NCBI GenBank assembly: GCA_034440575.1 | Contig: JAOTOL010000443.1 | Coordinates: 1 to 64,000, forward strand | Direction: 5' to 3' | Length of the DNA stretch: 64,000 nucleotides | Origin: Imbricaverruca yamaguchii | Taxonomy: Eukaryota > Arthropoda > Thecostraca > Neoverrucidae | Part shown: piece after piece, positions 1 through 24,121 of the stretch | How the letters are laid out: each line of letters starts with the position of its first letter | How positions within the stretch are numbered: the first letter of the stretch is position 1 | The notes under the pieces: model-generated | Seen by the model: the letters and a program-made list of their open reading frames with translations, nothing else | Database searches by the model: none | What the model was told of the DNA's origin: nothing | Position numbers and translations under genes: made by a program

Positions 1-885
1 TCTTGCTTCAAAGATGAAGTATTTTGCACTTGGTTGGGTTGAAGGGCATAATCCATTTTTCAGACCACTGCCCTAATGCATCAAGATCTGATGGCATTTG
101 GTCCAGGCCTGAGATTGTAAATGCTGCAATACAACTTTGTGTCATCTGCAAATGCTTCAAGCCATAATTCACACACTCTGGGAGGTCATAGAGAGTTCAG
201 CCAATCGATGACCCTTGGGATATCCCACCAGTGACCATAGCATAATAAGATTTTGCTTCATTTACCACAACTCTTTGGTGTCTCCCATGCAAAATGATTA
301 CATCCATGTCAGAACCTTTCCTCAACTTCCCAAGTTGTGCAGTTTCCCAAGCAGTTGCTGGTGGGGGACAGTGTCAAGTGCTTTTATAAAATTAAAGTAT
401 GCAACATCCACAAGATCACCATCCTCCATAAACATCTGGGTCCAATCCTCCATTGTAGCCAGAAGTTGAGAAGTGCAGGATTCATTTGGTACAAAGCCAT
501 GCTGGGTTTCATGAAGTTGTCCAGTAGTCCAAAATTATAGATTAAAAGTACCTTGTACACTACTGAAGTCAGACTAATGGGGTGGTAGTTGGAGGCAGTC
601 TTGCTTTCAACCTTTCCAACAAATGGGAGTAATTTTGGCGATCTGCCAATCCTTAGGAATCATGCCAAGGTCCATAGACTTCTTGAACAACATGCATAAT
701 GGGACACTTAGTGAGGAGGCCAACACTTGGAGGACTTTGGGTGGATACTGTCAGGTCCTGGTGAAGAAGCAGAGTTTAATCTTGTTAGCTTAGCTTTCAC
801 TGCAGTTGGGAATATAGCAGTGTCCTCAAGGAGAGTCTGCTATTATTCTGCTACTAGACTCTTCCATATTTTGCTTGTCCTCATT
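1..885 (-). mobile_element. Degenerate CR1/L2-like LINE, reverse transcriptase fragment
   Basis: Read on the - strand this stretch gives, in order, classic non-LTR reverse transcriptase blocks: SPGPDSIHPKVLQ and IPKDWQIAKITPI (about 770-620), a NYxPISLTSV-like block (about 590-560), HGFVPNESCTSQLL (about 490), a VDVAYFNF-KALDTVPHQQLL block (about 395-345), and the catalytic FADDTKLY box followed by FNPTKCKILHL (about 165-15). The order and spacing are those of CR1/L2-type reverse transcriptases. Several frameshifts and stops interrupt the frame, so the copy is dead. Its 3' part is cut off by the window edge. It lies just upstream of the first PRPF38B coding exon found. The 3'-end LINE pieces at 39.5 and 49.7 kb have a similar reverse transcriptase C-terminus, but I could not show that they are the same family. 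Confidence 0.85.
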
Positions 886-1102
886 TTTTAAAACAAATGT
901 CATTTTTTGCCTCATGTGAAACTATTTGTTATGAGTGAACCAGAAGATGTATGTGAGATTTGCTTTATGCACATGTCAATTGTTATGTTGGGGTGGGCTG
1001 CATTGTCCTTTCTTTCATTTAACTGCAAGGCAGCACCATTATTCTGGCAATGCTTTGAGCTGCTTTATTTTATAACTGTATCTAAGCATTTCTTATTTTC
1101 AG

Positions 1103-13725
<12,623 letters not shown>

Positions 13726-14347
13726 GAGGCCAGACGTATCCGCCCACCCGACGCACGGCGAGTACAACGACCGACGGTCGGCTGCTGCTGCGACTGCTGG
13801 CGGCGTCCGAAGCTTCTGTCTGAACCTACTGGTACCTGCCGATGGAGTGCTCTGACCAGAAGGTTCTGTCCAAGTGTACTGATGAGACGTTTGGTGGCGC
13901 CCTCTATGCGGAATGTGTTGGCTCTGGTTGGGGTGTACAGTGTGGCCGGGGGCGTGTGCCGGTGGGTGACGATGGCGGTACTCGCCAGTGTGGTCCGTTA
14001 CTGCGGCGCGTCACACCCTTCTTGCTCGAAGGCCGTGTCGTCAGCTGGTGTCCGATGTTTGCCAGCCTCGCACGACTATTGGTTGGCAGCGCAGAACGCA
14101 CCTTGTCCAGTCGTCACACGCTGCAGTTTGGCTGCTGTCCTGCAGCCCATTCGCGGAGCATGCGTGTAGTGATCAGTGGTCATCTGAGCAGAGCGTCAGA
14201 TCAGCCTGCTGGCATCTCGACGCGTGTGAGGAGGGCGTGTCGCGTGGTGACCAGCCGATGGCCGGGGCTGCTCTGTACAGAGCACAGAGGAAGACCTGTC
14301 GTGAGGATCGTATGCGTGCTTTTCGACTACCATGAAGAAACGTTTCC

Positions 14348-14473
14348 ATGCACGCAATCATTTCGTTGACCGTTTTGTTCCGGCTGGGATTATCGGAGGC
14401 ACTGAGGCGTAAAAAGTTGCACATGTTGAACGGTCGAGTCTTCGCGATTCGTCTCAGCGAGAATATCCTACAG
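14348..14473 (+). CDS. Unidentified candidate exon (42 codons, then donor)
   Basis: From ATG 14348 a 42-codon frame runs MHAIISLTVLFRLG, SEALRRKKLHMLNGR and FAIRLSENILQ, ending exactly at CAG|GTAAGG, a strong donor. The hydrophobic start could be a signal anchor or chance. I recognise no family and found no partner exon downstream, so it may be spurious or may lie inside the PRPF38B 3' UTR. Confidence 0.2.
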
Positions 14474-15025
14474 GTAAGGTGACCAGTCGCGGATCGCCAT
14501 AGTCTCCAATTGGTCAGTTGGAACACAGGAACTCCATGCCGTGCCCTCTCCCTGACGGGGACTATATGGGCTCGTGATGCTGGCGTCCGATTTTCAAAGA
14601 AACTCCGGTAGTTCGGTGCCATGGCTGTAGGAGCCACTGCTTGGTGCCTGGGCTGCTGGTGGCCCTAACTATGCAGTGCACTGTTCACCCGAACGCATAT
14701 TGCCAAAGCCCATTCGTTTTGTCTATTATCTTCATTCTCATCCCTCACCTTCACCTGGGGCGATGAGACGATGCCACTCGAAGCGTTTTTCTAACAGCAG
14801 CACCAGAGGTATTTCCTGCACGCATATGAAATTCGACGTACCTCCTGATATATATTTTTTGCCAGATGTACACATAGGTGCTGTTTTATGAAAATTATGG
14901 GGTGTAGGCCGTGAGGTGCTACAAGATTCTTGCAGTTGTAAGACGTGGCAGCTTTACACGCTCACCGAAGGGAAGGAGGGGGCAGGGTGGAATCCGCCCA
15001 TTTCTGGTTTTGTTTTACACTACCT

Positions 15026-15031
15026 AATAAA
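15026..15031 (+). promoter_or_regulatory. Possible polyadenylation signal AATAAA
   Basis: First AATAAA after the PRPF38B stop. No other evidence links it to the gene. Confidence 0.3.
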
Positions 15032-16129
15032 CTGACGGCGATATTGTAATGTGATCTGGCCTGTTCATAATCGATAAGCGTATCCCATGCAATGTAAAAT
15101 CTAAATCCGATGGTAAATATAAGAATTGCGAGTGTGCCAAATCTACCGTCACGGCGGCGGCCGGCAAGCGTTCAAGGTCACACAGGCATCATCGGTGCGG
15201 TGGAGCAGCGTGGCGCTCCATCGGCTGTCTCACCGCATCACGACCTCGCTTGACCTTAAGGGCCTATGCCCACACAATTTGTAGTTTATTACATTTGCAA
15301 TGTACCCTCCAAATTGTGAACTTATAGCTGCGGTAGTTTCCGAAACACTGGGAGCGGGGATCGAATCACCCCCTCTGTACACGCTATGTGAGCGGCTCTC
15401 CGGCGCTCTTGTTAATCGGCCTTGTCCTCAATTACGTTTATGTGCTATATTTAGGCCAGTTGATTCTCCTGGTAGAATACATTTGGAGGTAATGTGATGA
15501 TCAAGATGAAGACAAAAATAGGACCACATGTCTGGGCCAGGTTATCACTTAATAGGTATAAATTTGTCCGGTTCAATTGAAACTCCGACAAAAGACCAGC
15601 GAGTGCAATTTTCTGAACGTTTCTTTCAATGAGTGTGCGACAGATCCCCAGCCACGTCACTTGTTCATATATTAACGAATATTCTACGAGTACACCCACG
15701 CATAAGCGAGATGACGACTATTAATATATTTCAAATATTACTATTTGTGGGCAAAACACAGAAACACACCCAGGGCGGGAATCATGGCTTCGACCATGCC
15801 AACGTGCGTCGCACAGACTGAGACAGCGGAGAGGGCTGCATTCGGACATTCAAGGTAAAATGTGGGGTTTTTATGTGCAACTTTTTCATCGGCTTGAGGT
15901 CATATTTATGTTTTCTTTCCTGATGGTGAAACATCACGGTATTCGATCTTTATCAAGTGCAGTTACCAGTCAAGTGTAACTAACGCACCGTCTCCACGTC
16001 AACTCATCTGATACAAATGTAACCTGACGAGAGGCCGATTTCAATATGTCCTCAAAATTCGAGCGACTTTGGTGGGGGATCTAACGTTAATTTCACAGTT
16101 TTGAGGCCATTCCTACCATGCGTCACCAT
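15032..16129. other. Intergenic stretch, nothing recognised
   Basis: Mixed composition with no repeat or reading frame that I can support. Confidence 0.5.
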
Positions 16130-17590
16130 CAGTGGCGTACCTAGGGGGCAAAGGGGTAGTTCCCCTGAGAGTTTGTGGGGACCCGAGAACATCGCGTCGA
16201 GATTCGGGAATATTGCGACAGACTCCATAAAAATCCTGGTGCCCGCAAAAAATCCCACCGGGTTCCCATGCAGTCTGGCACGGCCCCGGAATATGACGCT
16301 GGGATCCCAAAATCACACCAAGGTCCTGAAAATCACATTGGGGGCCCAAAAATGGCCATGGGAACTCCACAAATTTCAATCAGACCCCTGAAAATACCGC
16401 TGGGACCCCCAAAAAAGTAGCACCGGGCCCCCTGAAAATCACGCTAGGGCCGCCAAGGGTTGGACCGGCCCTAGAAAATCGCGTGGTCCAAAACTTTTAG
16501 CTTGGCCAACGAAAATGACAGTTCACCCTAGGAAGGACCGGACCCATGAAATTCAGGCTGGATCCAGAGGGTCGGGCCGAGGCCCATGAAAATCGCGCTG
16601 TGGCCCCCAAAATGTCGGACCGAGTCCCTTGGAAACCATGTTGGGGTCAAATGTTCTCACCTGGGTCCTTGGGGACCACGCTAGGGCTAAACAAAAATCG
16701 CGCCGAGATCCTTTAAAGTCACGATGGGGATAAAAAAGCCACTGAACATCACGCTGGGGACCAAAAAAGATCAGGCTGTGTCCTGGAAATTCCGCTGGGC
16801 CCCCGAAAAGCCCGTACGAGATCTACTCGAAATCACACCGGGGCAAAATAACATCGCGCCTGGTCCCTGAAAATCAGGCTGTTGGCCAGAAAAGTTGTGC
16901 TTGGTTCTTCAAAATCGCGACGAGGCCCCAAAAGGCTGGGCTAGACACCTGAAAATCACTCTAGAGCCCGGGGGCACTAGAAAGTCGCGCCCGGGTCCTT
17001 GGAAATCATGTTAAGAGCCCGACAGGTTGCACCGGGGCTAAAAAAGTATCATCAGGACTACCCAAAAAATGAAGCCGGGGAAAAAAACAGTACGGGGACA
17101 AGAACAATCACTCTGGGATTCCAACAATCACGCAAAAAGTCATCAAAACAGTGACCCCCAAGAATGCGTCGAGGCCTCAAAAACTCGCGATGGGACCCCA
17201 ATAAATGACGGGGCCAAACAGTCGCACCGAAACACAAGAAAGCCGCGTTACTGCCTTTGAAAGTCAGATTGGGGCCCCAAGAGGTCGCGTCAGAGCCCCA
17301 AAAGTCGCAGCTGGCTTCCAAAAAAGTATTCCTATACGGAATGCCACTGCGGCTACAAAAGTTGCGTCAGCCTCGAAAACGCGTCGGGCCCGGAAAAGAA
17401 ACGTGTTGGGGCACCAAAAAATATTGCATCGGTCGCCTAGTGAATTGTGCTGGTGACCAAAAATATCGCGCCGGGAGCTTGCAAAAATAGAACTCGGCCC
17501 CAAAAACTCACAAAGGGATCCTGCGGAGTCAACCTAAGCACCAGAAAATTCAGAACCGGTCCCGAAAGAAAGTGGTATGAATGGTCCTAC
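16130..17590 (+). mobile_element. Short-period element A (~20-bp degenerate array)
   Basis: It begins with CAGTGGCGTACCTAGGGGGC and then consists of degenerate ~20-22-bp units near CCCCTGAAAATCACGCTGGG for 1.4 kb. Landmarks shared with other copies are AAAAAATGAAGCCGGGG (about 17,067), GTCGCAGCTGGCTTCC (about 17,305), CTTGCAAAAATAGAACTCGG (about 17,478) and CAGAAAATTCAGAACCGGTC (about 17,541). Because these occur in the same order at other loci, it looks like a copy of one long element. No protein-coding potential is seen. Confidence 0.8.
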
Positions 17591-17609
17591 TTTGAAGGCT
17601 TCCATCGGC

Positions 17610-17880
17610 TGAAAAAAGCACGTGGCCGTGAAAATCCACACACCATCTGGTGTCTGTGAGAGTCCACACACCGTCTGGTGGCCGTGGGAGTCCACGCACT
17701 ATCTGGTGGCTGTGAGAGTCCATGCACTATCTGGTGGCTGTAAGAGTCCGCGCACTATCTGGTGGCTGTGAGAGTCCACACACCATCTGGTGGCTGTAAG
17801 AGTCCACGCACTATCTGGTGGCCGTGGGGATCTACACGTTTGGTGGTCGTGAGAGTCCACGCACTATCTGGCGACCACAC
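17610..17880 (+). repeat. 28-bp minisatellite
   Basis: About nine imperfect copies of GAGAGTCCACGCACTATCTGG-TGGCTGT. ATCTGGTGG starts at 17701, 17729 and 17757 fix the 28-bp period. It directly follows short-period element A. Confidence 0.93.
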
Positions 17881-18840
17881 CCTCGAGGGTCGCTGTGAAA
17901 GACCATTCGAGCTTTTTGGCGAAGTCCGTGACGGCTGGCGAGCATCCCAGGCGGTCTGGAGCACTGTAAGATCAACTAACGAGCTGCCAGCAGGCTCCAC
18001 TCGGCGTGTCGCCGGCGGTGCCAACAATGGGGATGATGGGGTGGGGGTGGGGGTGGGGGGGGGATTTAGTGGCACTGACAAGATCGAATGGTCGCACGCG
18101 GTGTGGTGTAATTTGATAAGGCCCAGATGCAAGTGCAGGTGAAGTTCCTCCCACGCGGACGGTGTACGAGGGAGCTGCGTTCGGGAAGCATTGAGGTTCT
18201 CCGCGGGAAGGAGGAGGGTAACTGGAGAGGATGCTCTTGGAGGTCTCCTTGCGTGAGCGCTCTTCTTATTTGTTGTTTCGCCTTCTTGTGCTCAATGGCT
18301 ATGCGTTCTGCGGGGCTCCACGGGCCAGACCTTCGGCCGGTGCGTACCTCGCCCTCGCTCGGCATGATGGATTGGTTAGCTATCCCTTGTACTTCTCTGT
18401 CCCTCCCACCATTAGCTGACTCTCTGGTCGTCGGCCACCGAGCTGGGCACCGGCCAGTCGTCACCCCGTAACGCATTTATGGCCGAGACCAGGCTCATCA
18501 CTTCATGACATGCGCCCGTGAGTGTGTCTAGCGGATCATGTGGCTTGGAAGAACTGGTGAAGTGATAAATCAGATACAGATAAGTTGTGCAGACATGGCC
18601 TGCGTCGCCGGCAATCGTCAAATTGTGGGCTCTCTCAGATACTGAACCATCCCCTCCCCCAGAGAGATACTAAGGTTTGCCGGACTGGGGATGGGGCCGG
18701 GTCATTACCAGTCCTGGGCTGAATTTAGACTGTTCAGTCCGTCCGCTCAGCGCCAGACGGCTGCACCCGTCCTCAGCCACCCATAACCACCTAATGCACT
18801 CTTGATGCTCCTGATCAATTAATTTTCTTCTCTCAACCAG
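17881..18840. other. Intergenic stretch with a G-run
   Basis: No gene is recognised. A G-rich tract at about 18,028-18,063 (GGGGATGATGGGGTGGGGG followed by longer G runs) meets the pattern for G-quadruplex formation on the + strand. Confidence 0.6.
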
Positions 18841-19049
18841 ACTATTCACCCCATAGCTATAGAGATTGACGTGATTGGGCAGTGACTTCCCTCCAATGTT
18901 ATGTCAGCAAGTTTGGGTGCCACAAAATTCAACTCGTTCTCAAGGGCATCTAGAAAAGTGTGTCCCGTTATGTTAACATAATGGAATATGCTGGCAAAAA
19001 TACAAATGTGTCGAAGAGCAAAAGTGATCATCTTTACGATTAGCACATA

Positions 19050-19290
19050 TTTTATATTTAATTTCACGGCAAATCGGCAAGGGCGTATACCCAATATTTT
19101 ATATTTTGATGAAACTATTTGTGTGGGCCATGTGTTGCGCGGAATCCAGCTCTCCCATCCTTATAAAGATCAGGCCAACGGTCAAGGAGCTATAGCATCG
19201 GGCATGTCTGATATATCACCAAACAAGGGTGTCTTTTGAGGTCCTTAAACGGTAGAATCGTCTCCGAATTGTGGTGGGTGGCCCAACCCA
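19050..19290 (+). repeat. Left arm of a 3-kb-spaced inverted repeat
   Basis: The reverse complement of this segment aligns at roughly 70% by eye with 22,005-22,256. Shared blocks include GATCTTTA-AA, CTGGATTC-GCGCA, TTTTCATCAAA-TATAAAATATTGG and AGA-ACCCTTGTT. The copies may be two old insertions or the ends of one element. Confidence 0.7.
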
Positions 19291-19499
19291 TCAGAAGTCG
19301 ATAAGTGAAGGGGCCAGGATACACTCCATATCTGGAAGAAAATGCATACCGAGGGATAGTTTGGCTCTATAATCCAACTGTGCAAGTTTGGAAAAGATTG
19401 GAGCAACGATTAAGCAGTTAAAATATCGGACATTTTTGTAAAGAGGTCACCTTAGTCTTTAGAGACCTGGAATTCAATGAAAAATAATGCGAATTGCAC

Positions 19500-20150
19500 G
19501 AAGCTACATATCGCTGAACTCGTCATGATCCACGGCATCTTGTGTCAATTTCGAAATTTGTGTTGACGTTTTTTTCTTCTAATCGTGAGCTTGTGGCCTA
19601 AGATAAAGTAACCTAGTTTGACCTTGGAGACAGTCACAATGCAATTTGGTACATTCGGAAGTGACGAAGGGTGAGTTGTGAAATCCTAGATGGTCACTTG
19701 TAAGAATATAAGAAATAGCAATGTTTTCACCTTATGTAAGATATTTCTGCCTCAATGTAAGCAGGTGTAAAATTACGATCATATTTCATCGACAACACTG
19801 AAAGGTATTTATCACCGCCAATCACTGTAATATCAGTTTTCTGACGTCTTAAACCCCACCTGGAAACGAAAAGATGAACTTCACTGACTGAGTAATCGCA
19901 TTCAGCTTGAACTCCTTGAGAACAAATTTGGTGCGGACGCATCCATCGACACATGTTGATCCTGGAATGAATCGCATTGGATCATGAGCCGTACATATCG
20001 GAGTAATACAATGTGGCAACAGAATTCACCCAATCTCTTTATCCATGTCATCATCTGGGGCTAAATCACCTTCACTCTCTTCTGATTTGTTCGTGAGGGT
20101 TTTCTCCTGACCTTCAGACTCGGCATGGTTTTCAATGGTTATTTTCAAGA
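19500..20150 (-). pseudogene. Unidentified degenerate coding-like region
   Basis: On the - strand several frame segments read like protein: ESEGQEKTLTNKSEESEGD and DLAPDDDMDKE (about 20,130-20,030), then ITPICTAHDPMRFIPG and VRTKFVLKEFKLNAITQSVK (about 20,010-19,880), KYLSVLSMKYDRNFTPAYIE (about 19,810-19,740), and, after a frameshift, HLGFHNSPFVTSECTKLHC (about 19,690-19,635). Stops and frameshifts separate them. I recognise no family. It lies between the inverted repeats' left arm and short-period element B, so a decayed transposon gene is likely. Confidence 0.35.
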
Positions 20151-20169
20151 ACCACGGCACGACTATATC

Positions 20170-20828
20170 AGCCACCAGCGTGACTTTGGGCCGAGGCGCG
20201 AACTTTTGAGGCTACAACGTGATTTTCAATGGCCCAGCCCCTTTCTTTGCGGCCCATCGTGATTTTCAAGGGCCATGGCACCTTTTGTGCTCCCAACGTG
20301 ATTTTCAGGTGCCCCGGCCGGACGTTTTGGTGCCCGGTGCCATTATCATGAGCCCCGGCCCGACCTTTTGGAACCCAGCGTGATCTGGAGGGCCCGACCA
20401 GTCGTTGAGGCCCAGCTTCATTTTCGGGCGCCCGGCCTTAGTGGCCTTAGTGTGATTTTTGGGCGCCTTGACGCGGCATTTCGGGGCCCTGCGCCACCTT
20501 TGGGGCCCTCAGCGGTATTCTCAGGGGCCCGGTCTCACATTGTGAAGCCCTCAACATCATTTTAGGTTTCCGGCACGATTTGTGAGGCCCAATGGGATTT
20601 CCAGGGGCATTGGTGTGATTTTGAGAGGCTCACCGTCTTTCAGGGGCCCTTGTGCGACTTTTTGGGGCCACAATATGATTTTTGTGAGCCTCGATGCGAT
20701 TGTCGAGGACACTAGCAGGATGTTTAGGAAGCCTGGCGCTATTTTTCCGAACCCCGGCGCGATCTTTAAGGGCCCACAAACTCTCAGGGGAAGAGACTGC
20801 TGTAATGCCCCCCTTCGGTACGCCAATG
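20170..20828 (-). mobile_element. Short-period element B
   Basis: Reverse-oriented ~20-bp units (GGCCC-GCGTGATTTTCAGGGG and GGCGCGACTTTTTGGGG) end at 20,816-20,828 with the complement of the TGGCGTACCG terminus. Just inside are CTCTTCCCCTGAGAGTTTGTGG-like bases, closely matching the start of element A (TTCCCCTGAGAGTTTGTGGG). It is truncated at about 20,170. Confidence 0.8.
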
Positions 20829-22004
20829 CGCATTCCCCAATGCTTTTATAGCTTAGCAGTGACGTCTATGGAGTACATCGCCCAAAACCGACTTTCTTAT
20901 GCTCATTTAGCGGTTTGCACCACAAATAATGTTCAGAAACATACACCCTGCACTTGGCCTGAATTCATCCCATTAACATCGGGGTTCTTAAATCTCAGCC
21001 TGAACGTACATATCACTGGACGATGACAATCCTTGATAGTAGTCTCCGTTGTATTTCGGTGTTGCAGTACTTTTAATCCAAATGTCTTCATTGAATAGAT
21101 TATGGGATCGGAGTTTTTGCCAAGCAGAGAGTGTTACATATACATCATAAGCCCACCATATAGCCGAACCAATTCTGTTGAACGACATAATTTGAATTCA
21201 ATGTTTAAAGTGATGTCAACGCCACTACGCAGTTACCCAGCTGAAGGATCCACACGGATCAGTTGCCGTGCTCGTCATTTTCTACTGTATGCAATATTAA
21301 TGAAATCGATGCTAAGTATGTTAACAGTCAAAGAACCACAGTGAACTTATAATATGATGTATTTTGGTACTGGCTGGCACATTATCTACTTTATAGTATT
21401 CTCATAACATAATTCACGATGAGAATATCCATACATCTGTTGCGTTACATGAACTCCTGAGTTAATTGCGTTGTTATAGGCTCATGTCCAAGTGTACGTG
21501 CCTTAAAAATGAAGTGCTACGATGTGATATTTGCAGCTTTTACTTAGTTATGGATTACAGGGAGTTTTTAACATATTCAAATGTGTACATGCTGCTTTTT
21601 AGGAAATTTAAATATCTTAAAAGTGGGAGGCCATCTACCATTGTTGCCCTCACCCACACACTTTGAAAAGTGGGCAGGCCACGGCCTCCGAACCCCTTGT
21701 TCTTACGCCTACGTTCGAAATGCATGTTCACATAGGCCACAATAAACTAGCCAAAAAGAATCTTGAGTGCCTAATTTTGAACGGATGTGTAGAGTTTTAG
21801 GAGTAAAACCATGTTTTAAAACTTTTTTTCTTTGCTTCAAAAGGTAAGATATCGAACTTCATTTCTGCACTTTCTCAAATCGTATTGTGACTGTCGCGAA
21901 AGGTAAAATAAGTCACGTCATGATGTCACGATTTCAATTATCCTGTAAATGAAAATTTCGAAAAAGCCAAAAGATGAAGGGTCATTGTGGGTCATGGGTC
22001 ATTG
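20829..22004. other. Intergenic stretch, nothing recognised
   Basis: AT-leaning sequence. The short open frames show no recognisable protein. Confidence 0.5.
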
Positions 22005-22256
22005 TGAATTCACGGATATATACTTCGGCACAATTTCAGATTATTCTTCAATGAGTTAAAGGCCTCGAAAGATACCCTTGTTAAGTGAAATCACAAAAAT
22101 GCCTGAGAATATAACTCCCTAACCGTTGACCTGATCTTTACAAAATTGCGTAACTGGATTCAGCGCATCAGATAACTTCAAGGAAATATTTTCATCAAAG
22201 TATAAAATATTGGATGCTATTTCGACCCTTTCACCTGTGAATTTTCCGTGGAATGG
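22005..22256 (-). repeat. Right arm of the 3-kb-spaced inverted repeat
   Basis: Partner of 19,050-19,290 in opposite orientation. See that entry for the shared blocks. Confidence 0.7.
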
Positions 22257-24120
22257 GCCAGCTCTTTCAACGGATGTAATAGCGTAGGATTTAAGTGAGG
22301 CTTACATCGCTTTGGCACACTTTTGCAGCCAATACCCCGCACATCGACGACCGAAAAAAACGACGAAGAACTGAAATCCGCCACACACTATTCCTCCACA
22401 TTCCCCTTTCATTCGTCTCAACGACGTACGTTCGTCGACGTTCGTACGACTTAGTAAGTGCATGTCATTTGAACATGTGATTTCCCAGGAAAACATATTT
22501 TATTCAAGCAATATTGCTTGGTACAAGGTTACGATATTACCATGAGGGAAGTTGTAAGCTTAAAAAAATATCACAGCCGGCCGAAAGCGCTGCCATACAG
22601 TGGAGTGATATCACATCGGCGAATTGGACCGGCCTAGTTCCCTGCCACTGGAATCTCATCATTGTTTTACTGGGGCATAACTGTTGGAGGGCGACTAAGC
22701 AATACAAGAAGGGTGACCTGACACGCACACGCGTGGTCTCGGTTGAAATATGGAGACAGGTGTGTGACAGAAAGTGGCTAATGGCTGTAGTCGTTGTGGT
22801 TGATGTCAGCTCAGTACAGGCTCGAAAGGGACACATTGCCGGCACAGACCTATCAGTCATGGCAGATTTACCCAAAGACTTCCTTCCAGTCTAAGGAAGA
22901 GAAAGCAACAATTTCGAAGTACCAAATGTGTATCATAGTAGCACCGGAATCCATAGAAGGCGACCAATTACTTACAAAGAAGCATGCACTGAGGGGTAAT
23001 GAGTAATGCATGCGCCTATAGCAATCCAGCACGTAATATTCCTGTCATGAATTGCAAGGTTGTTTCAGAATGTTGGCTTAATGCAGGAACACCCATGCTG
23101 TTTCCAAGTACATAGATGCGAAGCGCGTCACCAACCTGTATACCAAGTACCAGCAAACTTAGGCATTTGGGAATCATCGTACGACTGAAACCGAAAGGAC
23201 AAAGACGATAGAAGTTCGTGAGCCAGAGGGATCAGCTGGCATTGCAGCCCGGTGCCGATGAAGCCATCAAGAATAGACATTAAATCACAGGGAACACCTT
23301 TATGCGCCTCCTTCCCTGTACGCCTGAGAAGAGGTTCGGACAAAGATAGTCCAAACGAAAGTGCTGGTCTTCTAGTTCCGATTCCAAGACCAGACTATGA
23401 TCAAGTCTGTAATTTAACGTTATTAGGTCGCACGGGTTTGGAAGGGCACTCCTGCCTACCTATTAATGGGCAGGGGAATTTAAAATTAAAAAAAAGTGAA
23501 AAAGAGAAAAAAAAGTCGGATATCTTCACCTGCAGAAGTAGGTACCCGCTGATGTGCCGGGCGACCCAAAATGTTGTGGCAGTGGCCAGTGGCCGACCTG
23601 CTTGGCGTCTCTCATGTCACTGTGTCTGCCCCAACGTAGGTCATCGTGAAGACAGGAGGCGCTTTTAGCTGTTCAGACTGAAGGTCAACAAAGAGACATG
23701 CAGAAGGGACCGGTAGGAGAACAGAACACGTGTGACCAAGAAGGCACAGGAGAAAATTGAAAGGTCCAGGTAGGTCCACGGTGCTATCGTTCAGATGGCA
23801 AGATGGTGCAAGAGGAGCGGCGTCTAAAGAAGACAGACTGACAATTGTATTTCCGGGTTTATCTTGGTACAAACAAAAGCGCATCTACAGGGGAGAGAGC
23901 GAGGGCCTCCCTCACCTCGACAAAACATTTTGCACCTTATATTTTTGGTTTGATCAGCCCCCACCACACTCAAGCCAATCCTGGCTGCGCTTCTGCATAC
24001 ACGAAGGGAAAGGGTTTAGGTGCTCCTAAAATGGGGGACTCCACTGGAGGGGCCCAGGCAGGCACAACCATCAGGCGCATTAAAGAGAGGAGCCTCAGCT
24101 CTCAGTTCAGCAGCCAGAGC
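22257..24120. other. Intergenic stretch, nothing recognised
   Basis: Several open frames up to 138 codons exist, but none has a recognisable motif or convincing codon pattern. Confidence 0.5.
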
Positions 24121-24121
24121 C

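Larger units (their letters stand above)
13726..15031 (+). other. Probable PRPF38B 3' UTR and flank
   Basis: No gene is recognised except the candidate exon at 14,348. The first canonical AATAAA downstream of the stop is at 15,026-15,031, which would imply a 3' UTR of about 1.3 kb. An unrecognised earlier signal is equally possible. Confidence 0.4.

Noticed and set aside
14380..14405. AGIIGGTEA, like an activated trypsin N-terminus
   Set aside because: It is followed at once by TAA, and no catalytic triad motifs are nearby.
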